The notes: a model not told the origin generated them from the sequence alone. DNA of 62,145 nt from an uncultured Lachnospiraceae bacterium (GCA_910578475.1 CAJTRK010000021.1:1-62145), one strand, 5' to 3'; positions 34,237-43,801 are shown, numbered from the stretch's first letter. Translations and numbers: made by a program.

Positions 34237-34329
34237 TTTCATCAATCTGAACTTTGTGTGATGCACAGCGATGTCCTGAGACTCGCAAACCCGCGCTGAC
34301 GCGCTTTTTGGCCGATTTCATCGGCATGC

Positions 34330-36639
34330 TTATTTCAGCTTCCAGATGTCGCGGTTGTATTCCTCAATCGTTCTGTCGGAAGAGAAGAACCCCGCTTTGG
34401 CGATGTTGACAAGCATCATTTTTCTCCACTTATCCTGGTCTTCATAATCGGCCATCATCTTATCTTTTACCGCAATATAATCTTCCAAATCAAGCAGCGT
34501 CATGAACCAGTCTTTGTTCAAAAGCTCTTTATGCAGTCTTTCCAAATTTTTCTTATGGCCGACCTTTAACGCTTCCTTGCTGACGATAAAATCGACCGCC
34601 GCTTTGATGACCGGACTCTTCTTATAATAATCTTTGGAAACGTAGTCCGCTTTTTCATAATGCCTGATAACCGTTTCGGATTTTTCACCGAAAATGTAAA
34701 TATTGTCGTCGCCGACCAGTTCGTGAATTTCCACGTTCGCGCCGTCGGATGTGCCGAGCGTTACCGCACCGTTCAACATGAATTTCATGTTGCCGGTCCC
34801 GGAAGCTTCTTTGGAAGCTAAGGAAATCTGCTCAGAAATATCACAGGCCGGAATCATTTTTTCCGCATAGGATACATTATAATTCTCCACCATAAGGACT
34901 GTCATGTACGGGCTGACATCCGGGTCCTTGCTGATAATCTCCTGCAAAACAAGCAGAAGATGGATAATATCCTGCGCAATGATATAGGCGGGCGCCGCTT
35001 TTGCGCCGAAAATAAAGGTCATCGGACGGGCGGGCTTTTTGCCTGCTTTGATTTCCAGATATTTATGGATGATATACAACGCATTCATCTGCTGGCGTTT
35101 GTATTCATGCAGTCTCTTGGACTGGATATCGAAAATGGAATCCGGATTCAGCGTAATGCCTTCCATTTCCTGTACATAAGCCGCCAGGTCTTTTTTGCGG
35201 TTCATTTTGATTTCGGCGATACGGTTAAGCGTCTTTTCATCGTCTTTGTATTCCAGCAGTTTTTCCAGTTTATCCGCATCCTTTTTGAAGCCGTCTCCAA
35301 TCGTATCGGACAGGAAGGACGCCAGTTCCCGGTTACAGGAAAGCAGCCATCTTCTGAACGTGATGCCGTTCGTCTTATTGTTGAATTTTTCGGGATACAG
35401 CCTGTAAAACGCGTTCAGCTCCGTGTTTTTCAAAATATCCGTATGGATTGCGGCCACGCCGTTGACAGAAAAGCCGTAATGAATGTCGATATGAGCCATA
35501 TGGACTCTCTCGTCCTTGTCGATAATCTGTACTTTCGGGTCTTCGTATTTTGCCGCAACTCTTTTGTCCAGCTCTTTGATAATCGGCACTAACTGGGGCA
35601 CTACTTTCTCCAGATATTCCAACGGCCACTTTTCCAGCGCTTCCGCGAGAATCGTATGGTTCGTATAGGCACAGGTTTTGCTCACGACTTCAATCGCTTC
35701 ATCCATCGAAAACGCCTTTTCCTCCACCAGAATCCGAATCAGCTCCGGAATAACCATCGTCGGATGGGTATCGTTAATCTGAATCACCGCATGGTCATAC
35801 ATCGTGCGCAGGTCATAGCTCTTTTCTTTTAACTCCCGCAGAATCAGCTGAGCCGCATTGCTCACCATGAAATACTGCTGATAGATACGAAGCAGGTTGC
35901 CCGCTTTATCGGAATCGTCGGGATACAGGAAAAGGGTCAGGTTTTTCTCGATATCTTCCTTATCGAAATCAATCCCTTTTTTCACAATGCTTTCATCTAC
36001 TGTCTCCACATCAAACAGTCTCAATTTATTGACACCGTTGTCATAACCCACCACGTCGATATCGTACAGTCTGGAAGTCACTTTTTTATCGCCGAAATGG
36101 ACATCGAATGTCACATCCGTCTTGGTAAGCCATGAATGCTCTTCAATCCAGTCGTTTTTCTCCGCATGCTGCAATTTATCCTTGAATACCTGTTTGAACA
36201 GGCCGAAATGATAATTCAGGCCGATGCCTTCTCCCGGAAGACCGAGCGTCGCGATAGAGTCGAGAAAACATGCGGCCAGACGTCCAAGCCCGCCGTTTCC
36301 AAGAGACGGTTCCGGTTCCACTTCCTCAATTTCGCTCATGCTTTTTCCGTTTTTGCGAAGAATATCTTCCAGTCTGTCATATATGCCGAGATTAATCAGA
36401 TTGTTGGATAATAATTTTCCAATCAGAAATTCCGCGGAAATGTAATAGACCTTTTTTTCACCCTCAATCGGCTCGGAGACCTGCATCAATTTTTTGGACA
36501 AAAGAAGAAGCGCATAGTACAGTTCTTCGTTGCTGCATGATGCAATATCCTTCACATACATGCTTCGTATCTGCTCTTCCAGCTCTTTTTCCAGGTTCAT
36601 TACCAACACATCTCTTTTCAGGTTGCTTGCCTGTGCCAT
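34330..36639 (-). CDS. glgP: Glycogen/starch phosphorylase
   Basis: A 769-residue PLP enzyme that releases glucose-1-phosphate from alpha-1,4-glucans. Diagnostic blocks: EPSLGNGGLGRLAACFLDSIA, INDTHPTMVIPEL, and the PLP-phosphate region EASGTGNMKFMLNGAVTLGTSDGANVEI. Shorter than vertebrate enzymes (about 840), normal for compact bacterial forms. GGAGG precedes the ATG. It follows a LacI-type regulator by 73 bases on the same strand, and may be co-transcribed with or controlled by it. Confidence 0.95.
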   Translation of the reverse strand: MAQASNLKRDVLVMNLEKELEEQIRSMYVKDIASCSNEELYYALLLLSKKLMQVSEPIEGEKKVYYISAEFLIGKLLSNNLINLGIYDRLEDILRKNGKSMSEIEEVEPEPSLGNGGLGRLAACFLDSIATLGLPGEGIGLNYHFGLFKQVFKDKLQHAEKNDWIEEHSWLTKTDVTFDVHFGDKKVTSRLYDIDVVGYDNGVNKLRLFDVETVDESIVKKGIDFDKEDIEKNLTLFLYPDDSDKAGNLLRIYQQYFMVSNAAQLILRELKEKSYDLRTMYDHAVIQINDTHPTMVIPELIRILVEEKAFSMDEAIEVVSKTCAYTNHTILAEALEKWPLEYLEKVVPQLVPIIKELDKRVAAKYEDPKVQIIDKDERVHMAHIDIHYGFSVNGVAAIHTDILKNTELNAFYRLYPEKFNNKTNGITFRRWLLSCNRELASFLSDTIGDGFKKDADKLEKLLEYKDDEKTLNRIAEIKMNRKKDLAAYVQEMEGITLNPDSIFDIQSKRLHEYKRQQMNALYIIHKYLEIKAGKKPARPMTFIFGAKAAPAYIIAQDIIHLLLVLQEIISKDPDVSPYMTVLMVENYNVSYAEKMIPACDISEQISLASKEASGTGNMKFMLNGAVTLGTSDGANVEIHELVGDDNIYIFGEKSETVIRHYEKADYVSKDYYKKSPVIKAAVDFIVSKEALKVGHKKNLERLHKELLNKDWFMTLLDLEDYIAVKDKMMADYEDQDKWRKMMLVNIAKAGFFSSDRTIEEYNRDIWKLK

Positions 36640-36712
36640 ATCAATACCTCCTGCATTCGCTTGCTATATTTTTTAATAGTATTAACATCTTTAACGTATC
36701 TTATATGTGACG

Positions 36713-37702
36713 TTATCTGATAACATCAAGATACTGCATCCGTATCATCTGATGTTCTACGATGACTTCTTCTCCTGTTCCGCCTTCCAGAAGCCGTTTC
36801 AGTTCCCTGACCGCCCTCGCGGCAATTTCATCAAAATCCTGCCTGACCGTGTTCATCTGTTTTCCGGCATATCCCATCAGCGTAATGCCGTCGAATCCGC
36901 AGACCGGGCGGAAGATATCCATCTCAATCAAGGCTTTCATCGCGCCGATTGCCATCAAATCCGAAGCGCAGACGACCACGTCTTTCTTTTTGGCATACCG
37001 GAACGTATGCCTGCGCGCTTCCAGTTCGGAAAAATCCCCGTTTCGCACGAGCAGGGGCACATCCATCTCTTCCGCAAGCCTTCGTATGCCTTTCAGCCGT
37101 TCCTCGGCCACATAACTGTTCTTCCGGCCCGCCAGATAAAGAATGCTTTTCCCCTGATTCTCTTCCAGTGTTTTCCGCGCCACCTCATACTGGGCCCGGG
37201 CCTGATTAACCCAGACGCAGGACGTATGCTCGTTGACGAGCGGCGCCTCCACCGTCACGATTTTAAAATTTCCGGATGCGACAAGGCTGTGCAGCACTTT
37301 ATCGTCTTTGGAAATGCCAAAAATAACGAGGCCGGTAATGTTCTGGGAACGCAGATAACGGACAATTTCTTCCATCGTCATCTTCCGTATCATGGAGAAA
37401 AAAACCGTGATGACGTCCAGATTCAGCGCCACCGCCTGTTTTATCGCTCCGGCCAGGCATTGCATATTGATTTCATCCACCGCCTGTTTCGCATTATCCA
37501 GGTTTAAGAGAATCGCCACTCTTCCGGATTGTTTGGAAGAGAGGGCTGCCGCTACGGAGTTTGGAACGAAATTCAGCGCTTCTACCGCCTCATTCACTTT
37601 TTGTTTCGTCTTTTCGCTGACATTGGGGTAGTCGTTTAAGACTTTGGATACGGTGGAAATCGCCACGCCCGCCCGTTTTGCCACATCTTTAATCGATACC
37701 AT
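36713..37702 (-). CDS. LacI family transcriptional regulator
   Basis: A 329-residue regulator. The helix-turn-helix and hinge are IKDVAKRAGVAISTVSKVLND...NFVPNSVAAALSS (residues 3-60). The rest is a periplasmic-binding-protein-like sugar domain (VAILLNLDNAKQA; FDGITLMGYAGKQ). The start at 37702 is set by AGAGG and the domain edge. Its promoter overlaps two LacI-type palindromes at 37753-37782, so it probably represses itself, and by position glgP. Effector unknown; a sugar or sugar phosphate is usual. Confidence 0.9.
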   Translation of the reverse strand: MVSIKDVAKRAGVAISTVSKVLNDYPNVSEKTKQKVNEAVEALNFVPNSVAAALSSKQSGRVAILLNLDNAKQAVDEINMQCLAGAIKQAVALNLDVITVFFSMIRKMTMEEIVRYLRSQNITGLVIFGISKDDKVLHSLVASGNFKIVTVEAPLVNEHTSCVWVNQARAQYEVARKTLEENQGKSILYLAGRKNSYVAEERLKGIRRLAEEMDVPLLVRNGDFSELEARRHTFRYAKKKDVVVCASDLMAIGAMKALIEMDIFRPVCGFDGITLMGYAGKQMNTVRQDFDEIAARAVRELKRLLEGGTGEEVIVEHQMIRMQYLDVIR

Positions 37703-37733
37703 GTTTCCTCTTATTCCGCCGTTTGCACGGCTC
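37703..37733 (-). promoter_or_regulatory. GCCG-CGGCGGAA hairpin before the lacI ribosome site
   Basis: Minus-strand GAGCCGTGCAAACGGCGG followed by AATAAGAGG. Same layout as the copies at 28971, 34206 and 45172. Confidence 0.5.
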
Positions 37734-37752
37734 TTATCGCGGTAAGACAATC

Positions 37753-37817
37753 CCGGAAAAGGTTTTCCGGAAATCGTTTTCCATAACCATAATATACCAG
37801 TTATTGAGATTTGTAAA
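37753..37817 (-). promoter_or_regulatory. lacI promoter with overlapping operator dyads
   Basis: Minus-strand TTTACA (37812-37817), 17 bases, TATTAT (37789-37794). Just downstream are a perfect dyad CCGGAAAA-gg-TTTTCCGG (37753-37770) and an overlapping one GGAAATCGTTTTCC (37769-37782) with a central CG typical of LacI-family sites. They lie in the first 35 bases of the transcript. Confidence 0.7.
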
Positions 37818-37825
37818 CTATCTTT

Positions 37826-39022
37826 TTAAAAAACTGAAACCTGTTCCGCCAATATTTCCAATATCTCCTCTTCCGAATACAGCACAGAAGGCTCCGCACA
37901 TTTTTCCCTGTCGATTAATTCGTCAATATGCGCCTCAAACGCCGCCTCCGTCACCGCCTTACCTGCCCAGAAATATTCGTAGAGAATATTCCCTTCTTTA
38001 TCGCCGCGTTCGATATACCATCCCGTCCCAATCTCCGAGAATACGCCTTTCTCCAACGCATAAATATTACACGGATAAAATCCGGTCGCACCGTTCCCGT
38101 TATAAAGCAGCCCGCCGCGTTCGATATACTGCATACCGCTTCTTTCCCGGTTTATGGCTCTGACACCACCGTCATAAAAAGAAACGATAATTTCTCCGTC
38201 CGCCATTGACCCGGTGAAAAAAAAGAGTTCTGGAATGTCATCGTCATCCACATAAATTAATGAATAGTCGCACCAGCTGCTGTCGCTCAAAGAAAGCATC
38301 ACAATCGTCTTCTTGATGAAATCAGAATATGCTTCCTGCCACGTTTCATACTTTTTTATTCTTTTGTCTTTCCATCCCGGTTCCTGTTCCGTCCGCTCAG
38401 TTACATACGTTTCCCTGTACCTGACATACTGCTCCATATCCAAATCCCCCCGGCCGTAAAAGGAATCCGCCTCGTCCATGTTTCCGTTTCGATTCGTATC
38501 GAACCAGCAAAACGCTCCATCGCTCTCCGTGCTGCCGTCACGCCCTATTTTTATAAACTCAATCTGCTCAGACCCGTACTGATTATCATAATACAGAATG
38601 CCGCATAATTCGTCCGTCACGACCGGCTCATAAAACCACCAGCCTTCCAAAATAATCCGGGGCCTTTTATCTTTTACATCAACCAGATAATATATCGAAC
38701 TGTCTCTGATATGCAGTTCTTCCCGGCCGTCACCGTCTATATCCAAAAAGCAATATTCGATATCGTTGTCCCAGAAAAGTTCACTGATACATAACTGCTT
38801 TTCTTTCCACTCTGCCGCAAGCTCATCATTCAAAAAACGCTCGTAAATTTCCGTATCATTGAAATTCTCCGCATGCCGTATGCCTTTACAGCCGATAAGC
38901 GCCATGTTTCCGAGCATAAGCAGCAGAATCATACAGCCGGTTATCGGCCGTCCGTATTGTTTTAATTGCTTATACCATTCAGGCATCTCATATGGTTTCT
39001 TTTTTTTACTGCTTTCAGACAT
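37826..39022 (-). CDS. Exported hypothetical protein with EF-hand-like acidic loops
   Basis: A 398-residue protein. A basic N-terminus (KKKKPYEMPEWYKQL) precedes one membrane segment (GCMILLLMLGNMALIGC, about residues 29-46), a signal anchor or lipobox-like end at Cys45. The outside part carries acidic loops reading LDIDGDGREELHI and FDTNRNGNMDEADSF, like calcium-binding VCBS or dockerin-type motifs. Family not recognised; such proteins are frequent in gut Clostridia. A single-gene unit. Confidence 0.75.
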   Translation of the reverse strand: MSESSKKKKPYEMPEWYKQLKQYGRPITGCMILLLMLGNMALIGCKGIRHAENFNDTEIYERFLNDELAAEWKEKQLCISELFWDNDIEYCFLDIDGDGREELHIRDSSIYYLVDVKDKRPRIILEGWWFYEPVVTDELCGILYYDNQYGSEQIEFIKIGRDGSTESDGAFCWFDTNRNGNMDEADSFYGRGDLDMEQYVRYRETYVTERTEQEPGWKDKRIKKYETWQEAYSDFIKKTIVMLSLSDSSWCDYSLIYVDDDDIPELFFFTGSMADGEIIVSFYDGGVRAINRERSGMQYIERGGLLYNGNGATGFYPCNIYALEKGVFSEIGTGWYIERGDKEGNILYEYFWAGKAVTEAAFEAHIDELIDREKCAEPSVLYSEEEILEILAEQVSVF

Positions 39023-39244
39023 TTTGTCACCTTATCCTGTTCTGTTGCATTCTATCTGACTTTTTCTTTTTATTATAAAATTATTATAAAAACAGCCGGA
39101 TATCATGGCAACCGTTTTCTTTCTGTCCGCTCCTGCCTGCTCCTGCTTAAGCGCCCCTCGTTCTTCTTGCATTTACTGTTTCTATTCTTTATAATATTTG
39201 TACAGGATTGAAAAAAACGCTTATGTAACGGAAGCAGAGGAAAA
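39023..39244 (+). promoter_or_regulatory. Intergenic region with promoter for the esterase-flavoprotein operon
   Basis: TTGCAT (39167-39172), 17 bases, TATAAT (39190-39195), about 50 bases before the esterase start. The rest of the gap is pyrimidine-rich with no other feature that I can support. Confidence 0.72.
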
Positions 39245-40042
39245 ATGGACGAAAAAGAAGTTCTTTTGTTAATGTTTATGGGCCAGAGCAACATGGCGGG
39301 ACGCGGAAATGCCAAAGAAGCGCCCGGCCTCATAAAGGGCGCCGGATATGAATACCGCGCAGTCACCGCGCCGGACTGCCTTTCACCGCTGTCAGAGCCT
39401 TTTGGCGAAAAAGAAAATAATGAGAACGGCGTCACGGAACCGGGCATGAAAACCGGTTCTATGGTTTCCGCATTCGTCAATGCCTGTTACCTCGAAACCG
39501 GCATACCGATTGTCGGCGTTTCCTGTTCAAAAGGCGGCTCTTCGATTGCGGAATGGCTGCCGGACACGCCTTATTACCGGGATGCGGTCCGACGGATGAA
39601 GCGTTGTGAAGAATGGCTGCTCGGCCACGGTTACCGGATAAAGCGGAAAGATATGGTCTGGTGTCAGGGATGTACGGACGGCGATTTGCATACGCCGCCG
39701 GCTGTTTATAAAGCGCAGACGGAAAAGTTCCTCCAGTCTTACTGTCAGGAATGCGGTCTTTCGAAATGCTTTCTGATTCAGATAGGAAACCATCGGGACG
39801 ACGAAACTTTGTATGTACCGATTCAGCAGGCGCAGACAGCGCTTGCCGAAGAAAACGAAAATATCATTCTGGTAAGCTCCCTGTTTAAAACCTTTGCGGA
39901 ACGCGGCCTGATGAAAGATGAATACCATTATTGCCAGAAAGGGTATAATCTGGCAGGCGAAGAAGCCGGCAAAAATACCGGAAAATATATGACGGCGGAC
40001 TTATCATCCCCTGAAATCACAGACGGAAAGGACTCTCTATGA
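39245..40042 (+). CDS. SGNH-type carbohydrate esterase, sialate O-acetylesterase-like
   Basis: A 265-residue protein without signal peptide. The GQSNMAGRG block near residue 13 contains the catalytic serine of the SASA/CE6 family; the GxxSIAEW block (SCSKGGSSIAEW) and a C-terminal DEYHYCQKGY with the catalytic Asp-His pair complete the triad. Probably removes acetyl groups from sugars inside the cell. Overlaps the next gene by 4 bases. Confidence 0.85.
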   Translation: MDEKEVLLLMFMGQSNMAGRGNAKEAPGLIKGAGYEYRAVTAPDCLSPLSEPFGEKENNENGVTEPGMKTGSMVSAFVNACYLETGIPIVGVSCSKGGSSIAEWLPDTPYYRDAVRRMKRCEEWLLGHGYRIKRKDMVWCQGCTDGDLHTPPAVYKAQTEKFLQSYCQECGLSKCFLIQIGNHRDDETLYVPIQQAQTALAEENENIILVSSLFKTFAERGLMKDEYHYCQKGYNLAGEEAGKNTGKYMTADLSSPEITDGKDSL

Positions 40043-40527
40043 AACTAATCATCACTGACATCGAAGATTTTCATCTTCCCGTAAAAGGCCCCCACAAAAT
40101 TATAAAACCACAAACCGACATCCGTCATTGCATCGGATGCTTTGGCTGTTGGGTCAAAACGCCCGGCCAATGTGTGATTCATGACGGTTACGAAAACACC
40201 GGCATCGATATGAGTAAATGCACAGAACTGATTCTCATCAGCCGATGCTGTTACGGCTGCACGAGTCCTTTCGTTAAGACCGTACAGGACAGGGCGATTT
40301 CCTACATCCATCCTGACTTTCTTCTCCGAAAAGGTGAAATGCACCACAAACGCAGATACCAGAATGTCATTACGCTCTCTGCGCATTTTTATGGAGAAGA
40401 CATTACCGATGCGGAAAAAGAAACCGCCCGCAATCTCATTTATGACAATGCGGACAATTATGACGCCCGGGTCGGGAAAATCTGCTTTTACCGCTCCGTC
40501 AAAGAACTGGAGGATATTGCCTTATGA
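40039..40527 (+). CDS. Flavodoxin-fold protein with CxxCxxC motif, lacking the FMN phosphate loop
   Basis: A 162-residue protein. RHCIGCFGCWVKTPGQCVIHD is the cysteine motif of FMN reductase and iron-sulfur flavoproteins, where it binds a cluster or shapes the active site. The GSPR-type FMN phosphate loop normally at the N-terminus is absent. The next gene has that loop but lacks the cysteines. Overlaps of 4 bases on both sides show strict coupling. The two may work as one heteromeric flavoprotein. Confidence 0.72.
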   Translation: MKLIITDIEDFHLPVKGPHKIIKPQTDIRHCIGCFGCWVKTPGQCVIHDGYENTGIDMSKCTELILISRCCYGCTSPFVKTVQDRAISYIHPDFLLRKGEMHHKRRYQNVITLSAHFYGEDITDAEKETARNLIYDNADNYDARVGKICFYRSVKELEDIAL

Positions 40528-41186
40528 AAATTGCCTTACTGAACGGAAGCCCCAAATACAAGAACAGCTCCAGCGAAATCCTTCTGGCAGATTTGAAAAG
40601 CTGCATTCTGGAAGCGGCAAAGACTGCGGAAGATGCCTGCCGTGAAACGGATATCCTCGAAATAACGCTGCATCATGACAATGTCCCTCCGGAAATCATA
40701 CAAAAACTGGAAAGCGCCGACGCCTGGGTCTTTTCCTGTCCGCTTTATGTGGACGGCCTTCCGGGACATCTTCTTTCCTGTCTTCTTCAATTGGACAGCG
40801 TTCTGCGGAAAAAAGAACTGCCAAAGACCCGGAAAATTTTCATCTACGGCATCGTGAACTGCGGCTTTTATGAAGGAATCCAGGCAAAGACCGCTCTGGA
40901 AATCCTGAAAAACTGGTGCGCAAAGACCGGTCTTGTCTACGGAGGCGGCATCGGCGTCGGCGGGGGCGGAGGTCTTTCCATGATGAGCAGTCCCAAACCG
41001 GAAAAAGGCCCGAAAGCGCCGATTATCAAGAAACTCCGGGCAATGGCCGACCGGATGCTTCGCCAGGAAGCATCGGAAAATCATTATGTTTCCGTTGCCT
41101 TTCCACGTTTTCTATACAAAATGGCGGCGCAGATGGGATGGCGTCAGCAAATCAGGGCGAACGGCAAAAGGGCGAAGGATTTGTAA
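40524..41186 (+). CDS. NAD(P)H-dependent FMN oxidoreductase-like protein
   Basis: A 220-residue flavodoxin-fold protein starting MKIALLNGSPKYKNSSSEIL, the FMN phosphate-binding loop. CPLYVDGLPGHLLSCLLQ is the second FMN loop. A glycine-rich run (GGGIGVGGGGG) follows at about residue 150. The C-terminal tail is basic. Third gene of the operon with the esterase; the reductase substrate is unknown. Confidence 0.78.
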   Translation: MKIALLNGSPKYKNSSSEILLADLKSCILEAAKTAEDACRETDILEITLHHDNVPPEIIQKLESADAWVFSCPLYVDGLPGHLLSCLLQLDSVLRKKELPKTRKIFIYGIVNCGFYEGIQAKTALEILKNWCAKTGLVYGGGIGVGGGGGLSMMSSPKPEKGPKAPIIKKLRAMADRMLRQEASENHYVSVAFPRFLYKMAAQMGWRQQIRANGKRAKDL

Positions 41187-41196
41187 TAAAATTTTT

Positions 41197-41224
41197 AAGC
41201 CTCCTGCGCAAAAGCAAGAGGCTT
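41197..41224. terminator. Possible bidirectional terminator
   Basis: AAGCCTC (41197-41203) and GAGGCTT (41218-41224), 7 bp with a 14-nt loop, between the convergent flavoprotein and CBM genes. Flanking T/A runs are short, so it is a weak candidate. Confidence 0.5.
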
Positions 41225-41246
41225 ATCTGTTACGGGAAAATACCGT

Positions 41247-42047
41247 TTATGAAAATTCCTGTCTTTCCCGTCCATACACTTCTATCTGGCTCAGCGCCGG
41301 GAACGGCGACGGGTCATCGGCCTTTATCAGGCGGCTCAGCTTCACCCATCGTATTTTCTTCGGCTCAAATTCGAGCACATGCGCAAACCGGCTCTTTTCG
41401 AGTTCCCAGATAAGTTCCGACTGGTCGGAGAACGTCAGCGTGACCTGCTTCCACCAGTTATCATGCGGGAAATCGGAACGGGTATACAAAACAACCCTGT
41501 CCGCCTCCACTTCCCTTCCGAAGTCTACTGTCATTTCCGCATCATCCTGCATATTGATGCCCCAAGACTCATAGGGCCATTCCCCGTGCGAGCGGTTTTC
41601 GCATACGCCGTCAATCGCATTTCTCGCCGCAAACACCGATTCCCCACGGGTTTCCACATTGGCGCTGGCGTGCGGGAAACAGTTTGTATCTCCATGCTGG
41701 TCGCATACATTTAACGCCAGATTCCGGTACGCATGGATTTCATCCTCTCTCGCCACCCGTGCATACAGATAATGCCGGTTCCCGTAAAATACTTTTGGAG
41801 AATAACAGATTCGTTTTTCCCCAAACGGAATCTCATAGGAAACGTTATCCGTAACATAACAGAAGGCTGCTCCCATCGCGTCATCCACCTGTAAAAAGAC
41901 GTAAATGTTCTTTTCTGAAATCTCCAGGACGATTCTGTCCCCTTCCTGATATTCCGCCGTGCATACGAGGCTCACATAGTCCTCTCCGCTGCTGACGCAT
42001 ATCGTTTTTCCGTTTTTATCAAATACCTTCAAAGCCAGTACCGCCAT
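41247..42047 (-). CDS. Discoidin/CBM32-like carbohydrate-binding protein
   Basis: A 266-residue protein without signal peptide. The C-terminal half (about 125-260) has the F5/8 C-type jelly roll: residues NAIDGVCENRSHGEWPYESW then AEMTVDFGREVEADRVVLYT and WWKQVTLTFSD. The N-terminal half is a separate beta domain of unknown type. Last gene of the GH88-DUF2264 operon direction. The absence of a signal peptide means it acts inside the cell, unlike most CBM32 proteins. Confidence 0.78.
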   Translation of the reverse strand: MAVLALKVFDKNGKTICVSSGEDYVSLVCTAEYQEGDRIVLEISEKNIYVFLQVDDAMGAAFCYVTDNVSYEIPFGEKRICYSPKVFYGNRHYLYARVAREDEIHAYRNLALNVCDQHGDTNCFPHASANVETRGESVFAARNAIDGVCENRSHGEWPYESWGINMQDDAEMTVDFGREVEADRVVLYTRSDFPHDNWWKQVTLTFSDQSELIWELEKSRFAHVLEFEPKKIRWVKLSRLIKADDPSPFPALSQIEVYGRERQEFS

Positions 42048-42082
42048 ACTGTTCCCTCCTTATGAATTTTGGTTTCTTGAGC

Positions 42083-43801
42083 TTAGTGATTTCTTTCACA
42101 ATTAACTATTGTAGTCAATTCCATTTTTCCCACATGTACCGGATAGCGGACAGCGGGAATCCTCGTCATCGGATGCAAAAGATTGGTATTCGGATCCGCT
42201 GAAATGATAATGCCCTCTCCTTCACCGCATGTCGTCTCTACGGCGCAGACGCTGTAATGGTTTTCGACTTTCGCCATTTTGCCGTCCTGAACCTGCTTTT
42301 CACCTTCCACATCGATTTCCACCGCAAAGCCGCAATCGTAGGCTTCGCATTCTCTGTCGCTTATAATCACATGTTTTCTGATGTGACCGTCCTTCGTCGG
42401 GATGATACGGGATTCCACCTGAATGCCCTCATAAGGAATCCAGCGGGAACAGACTTCCGTTTCCGATACGCGGAACTCCTCGCAAATCCGCCGCACATAT
42501 ACATAACCGTTGATATAAAAAGCGAGCATGGAATCCGGCGCCGTCTCATGCACTTCCCAGGCGGATTTCGCCACGCTGAAGGCAAACTGCGTATCATAAG
42601 CAAACTTTCCGTATTTGGACGGAATCTGTCCATGCCCCGCCGGACTGTACTTGCCGGGCACAAAAGCCGTCACATGGCCGTCATAACGGTGAATCAGCAT
42701 ATCCGCACAGGGCAGCGCTTTCTGTTCCTCCAGCTCAGGGAGCGGCTTTGCTTCCGCCGTCCAGAAAGGATGCTCGTCGGGCAGCATCAGTATCGCAAAG
42801 GTCTTTAACGCCCAGTACGGAGAACCCGGCCCGTTATAACGCTCTCCCATAATCAGATTAGGATAACCGTAGCCAATCGTCAGAATATCGTTTCCGTCGA
42901 AAATCGGCCGTTTCATCCAGTCACAGAAATGCCGCACAATCAGGCCCTTCATCACACCCACGTCAAAGGGCTCCACACCGGCCATCAGGCATGCGCTAAA
43001 AAAGCTTACCTGTGAAAAACGATAGGTAAGAGAACGGCCAAACGGCAGCGCCCTTCCTTTTTCATCGAACCAGTAAATGAACTGTTTCGCGAAAAGCGCG
43101 GCGCGCTCCTTATAAAGCCTGCACCGCTCCGGGTCTTCCGCTTCCATCACTTTTGCATAAAAGAGGCTGTAAAAGTGAATCGCAAAGGACACATAATAGT
43201 CTTTCTGGCCGGAATCGCCGTCCTGATACCAGCCGTCTCCAAGATAAAAAGACCCTGCCCCGTCCAGATATTTTTCCAGTTTCCCGGCGTCGTATTTTCT
43301 GCCGAGCTTCTTTAACGCGATATTGACGAGCACGGCGAACAGCACCCAGTTGCAGACGGGCAGCTCGTAATCGTTGATGCCATAAAGCCAGTCTGCCAGA
43401 TTATCTTTTTCTTTCTCCGTCAAAGGCTCCCATATCTTATCCGGCGCAAGAATCAGCCCGTAAGCCATCGCCGCCATTTCCACAAACCGCTGGTCAAAGG
43501 CATGAAAGCCGCCCCAGTATTCGGCGTTCTCCGGGTTCGTGCCGGCAGTCAGCCCTTTCCGGTATATTTCTTCAAATTCGGCGTCACTTCCGCCGCCTGC
43601 CCAAAAAGGCACAAGTCCCCAAAGCACCCGTGAAAAAGCTTCCAGCCGAATCGTCCGCTGCTCATATGTGGTCGCGGTAACGCCGAGCGCAATACCGGCC
43701 TTTTCCTTCGTATAATAAGGCAGCAGCGGCCTGATGATTTCCATCAAAAGCGCCCTGAAATCCTCCTTGCCGTTCAGCCTTCCTTCCCAATCCGTTCTCA
43801 T
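42083..43801 (-). CDS. DUF2264 family protein, probable polysaccharide-lyase-type enzyme
   Basis: A 572-residue cytoplasmic protein. The N-terminal two thirds is an alpha/alpha-toroid-like helical domain (GGFHAFDQRFVEMAAMAYGL; CNWVLFAVLVNIALKKLG; DGWYQDGDSGQKDYYVSFAIHFY), and the C-terminal part is beta-rich. DUF2264 proteins occur with GH88 hydrolases and are related in fold to uronate-processing enzymes; the reaction is not known. It is downstream of GH88, after two hairpins. GGAGAAGGAG precedes the start. Confidence 0.85.
   Translation of the reverse strand: MRTDWEGRLNGKEDFRALLMEIIRPLLPYYTKEKAGIALGVTATTYEQRTIRLEAFSRVLWGLVPFWAGGGSDAEFEEIYRKGLTAGTNPENAEYWGGFHAFDQRFVEMAAMAYGLILAPDKIWEPLTEKEKDNLADWLYGINDYELPVCNWVLFAVLVNIALKKLGRKYDAGKLEKYLDGAGSFYLGDGWYQDGDSGQKDYYVSFAIHFYSLFYAKVMEAEDPERCRLYKERAALFAKQFIYWFDEKGRALPFGRSLTYRFSQVSFFSACLMAGVEPFDVGVMKGLIVRHFCDWMKRPIFDGNDILTIGYGYPNLIMGERYNGPGSPYWALKTFAILMLPDEHPFWTAEAKPLPELEEQKALPCADMLIHRYDGHVTAFVPGKYSPAGHGQIPSKYGKFAYDTQFAFSVAKSAWEVHETAPDSMLAFYINGYVYVRRICEEFRVSETEVCSRWIPYEGIQVESRIIPTKDGHIRKHVIISDRECEAYDCGFAVEIDVEGEKQVQDGKMAKVENHYSVCAVETTCGEGEGIIISADPNTNLLHPMTRIPAVRYPVHVGKMELTTIVNCERNH

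Noticed and set aside
36707..37507. A 266-codon plus-strand frame opposite the lacI gene
   Set aside because: Antisense shadow of a well-supported LacI protein, with no motif of its own.
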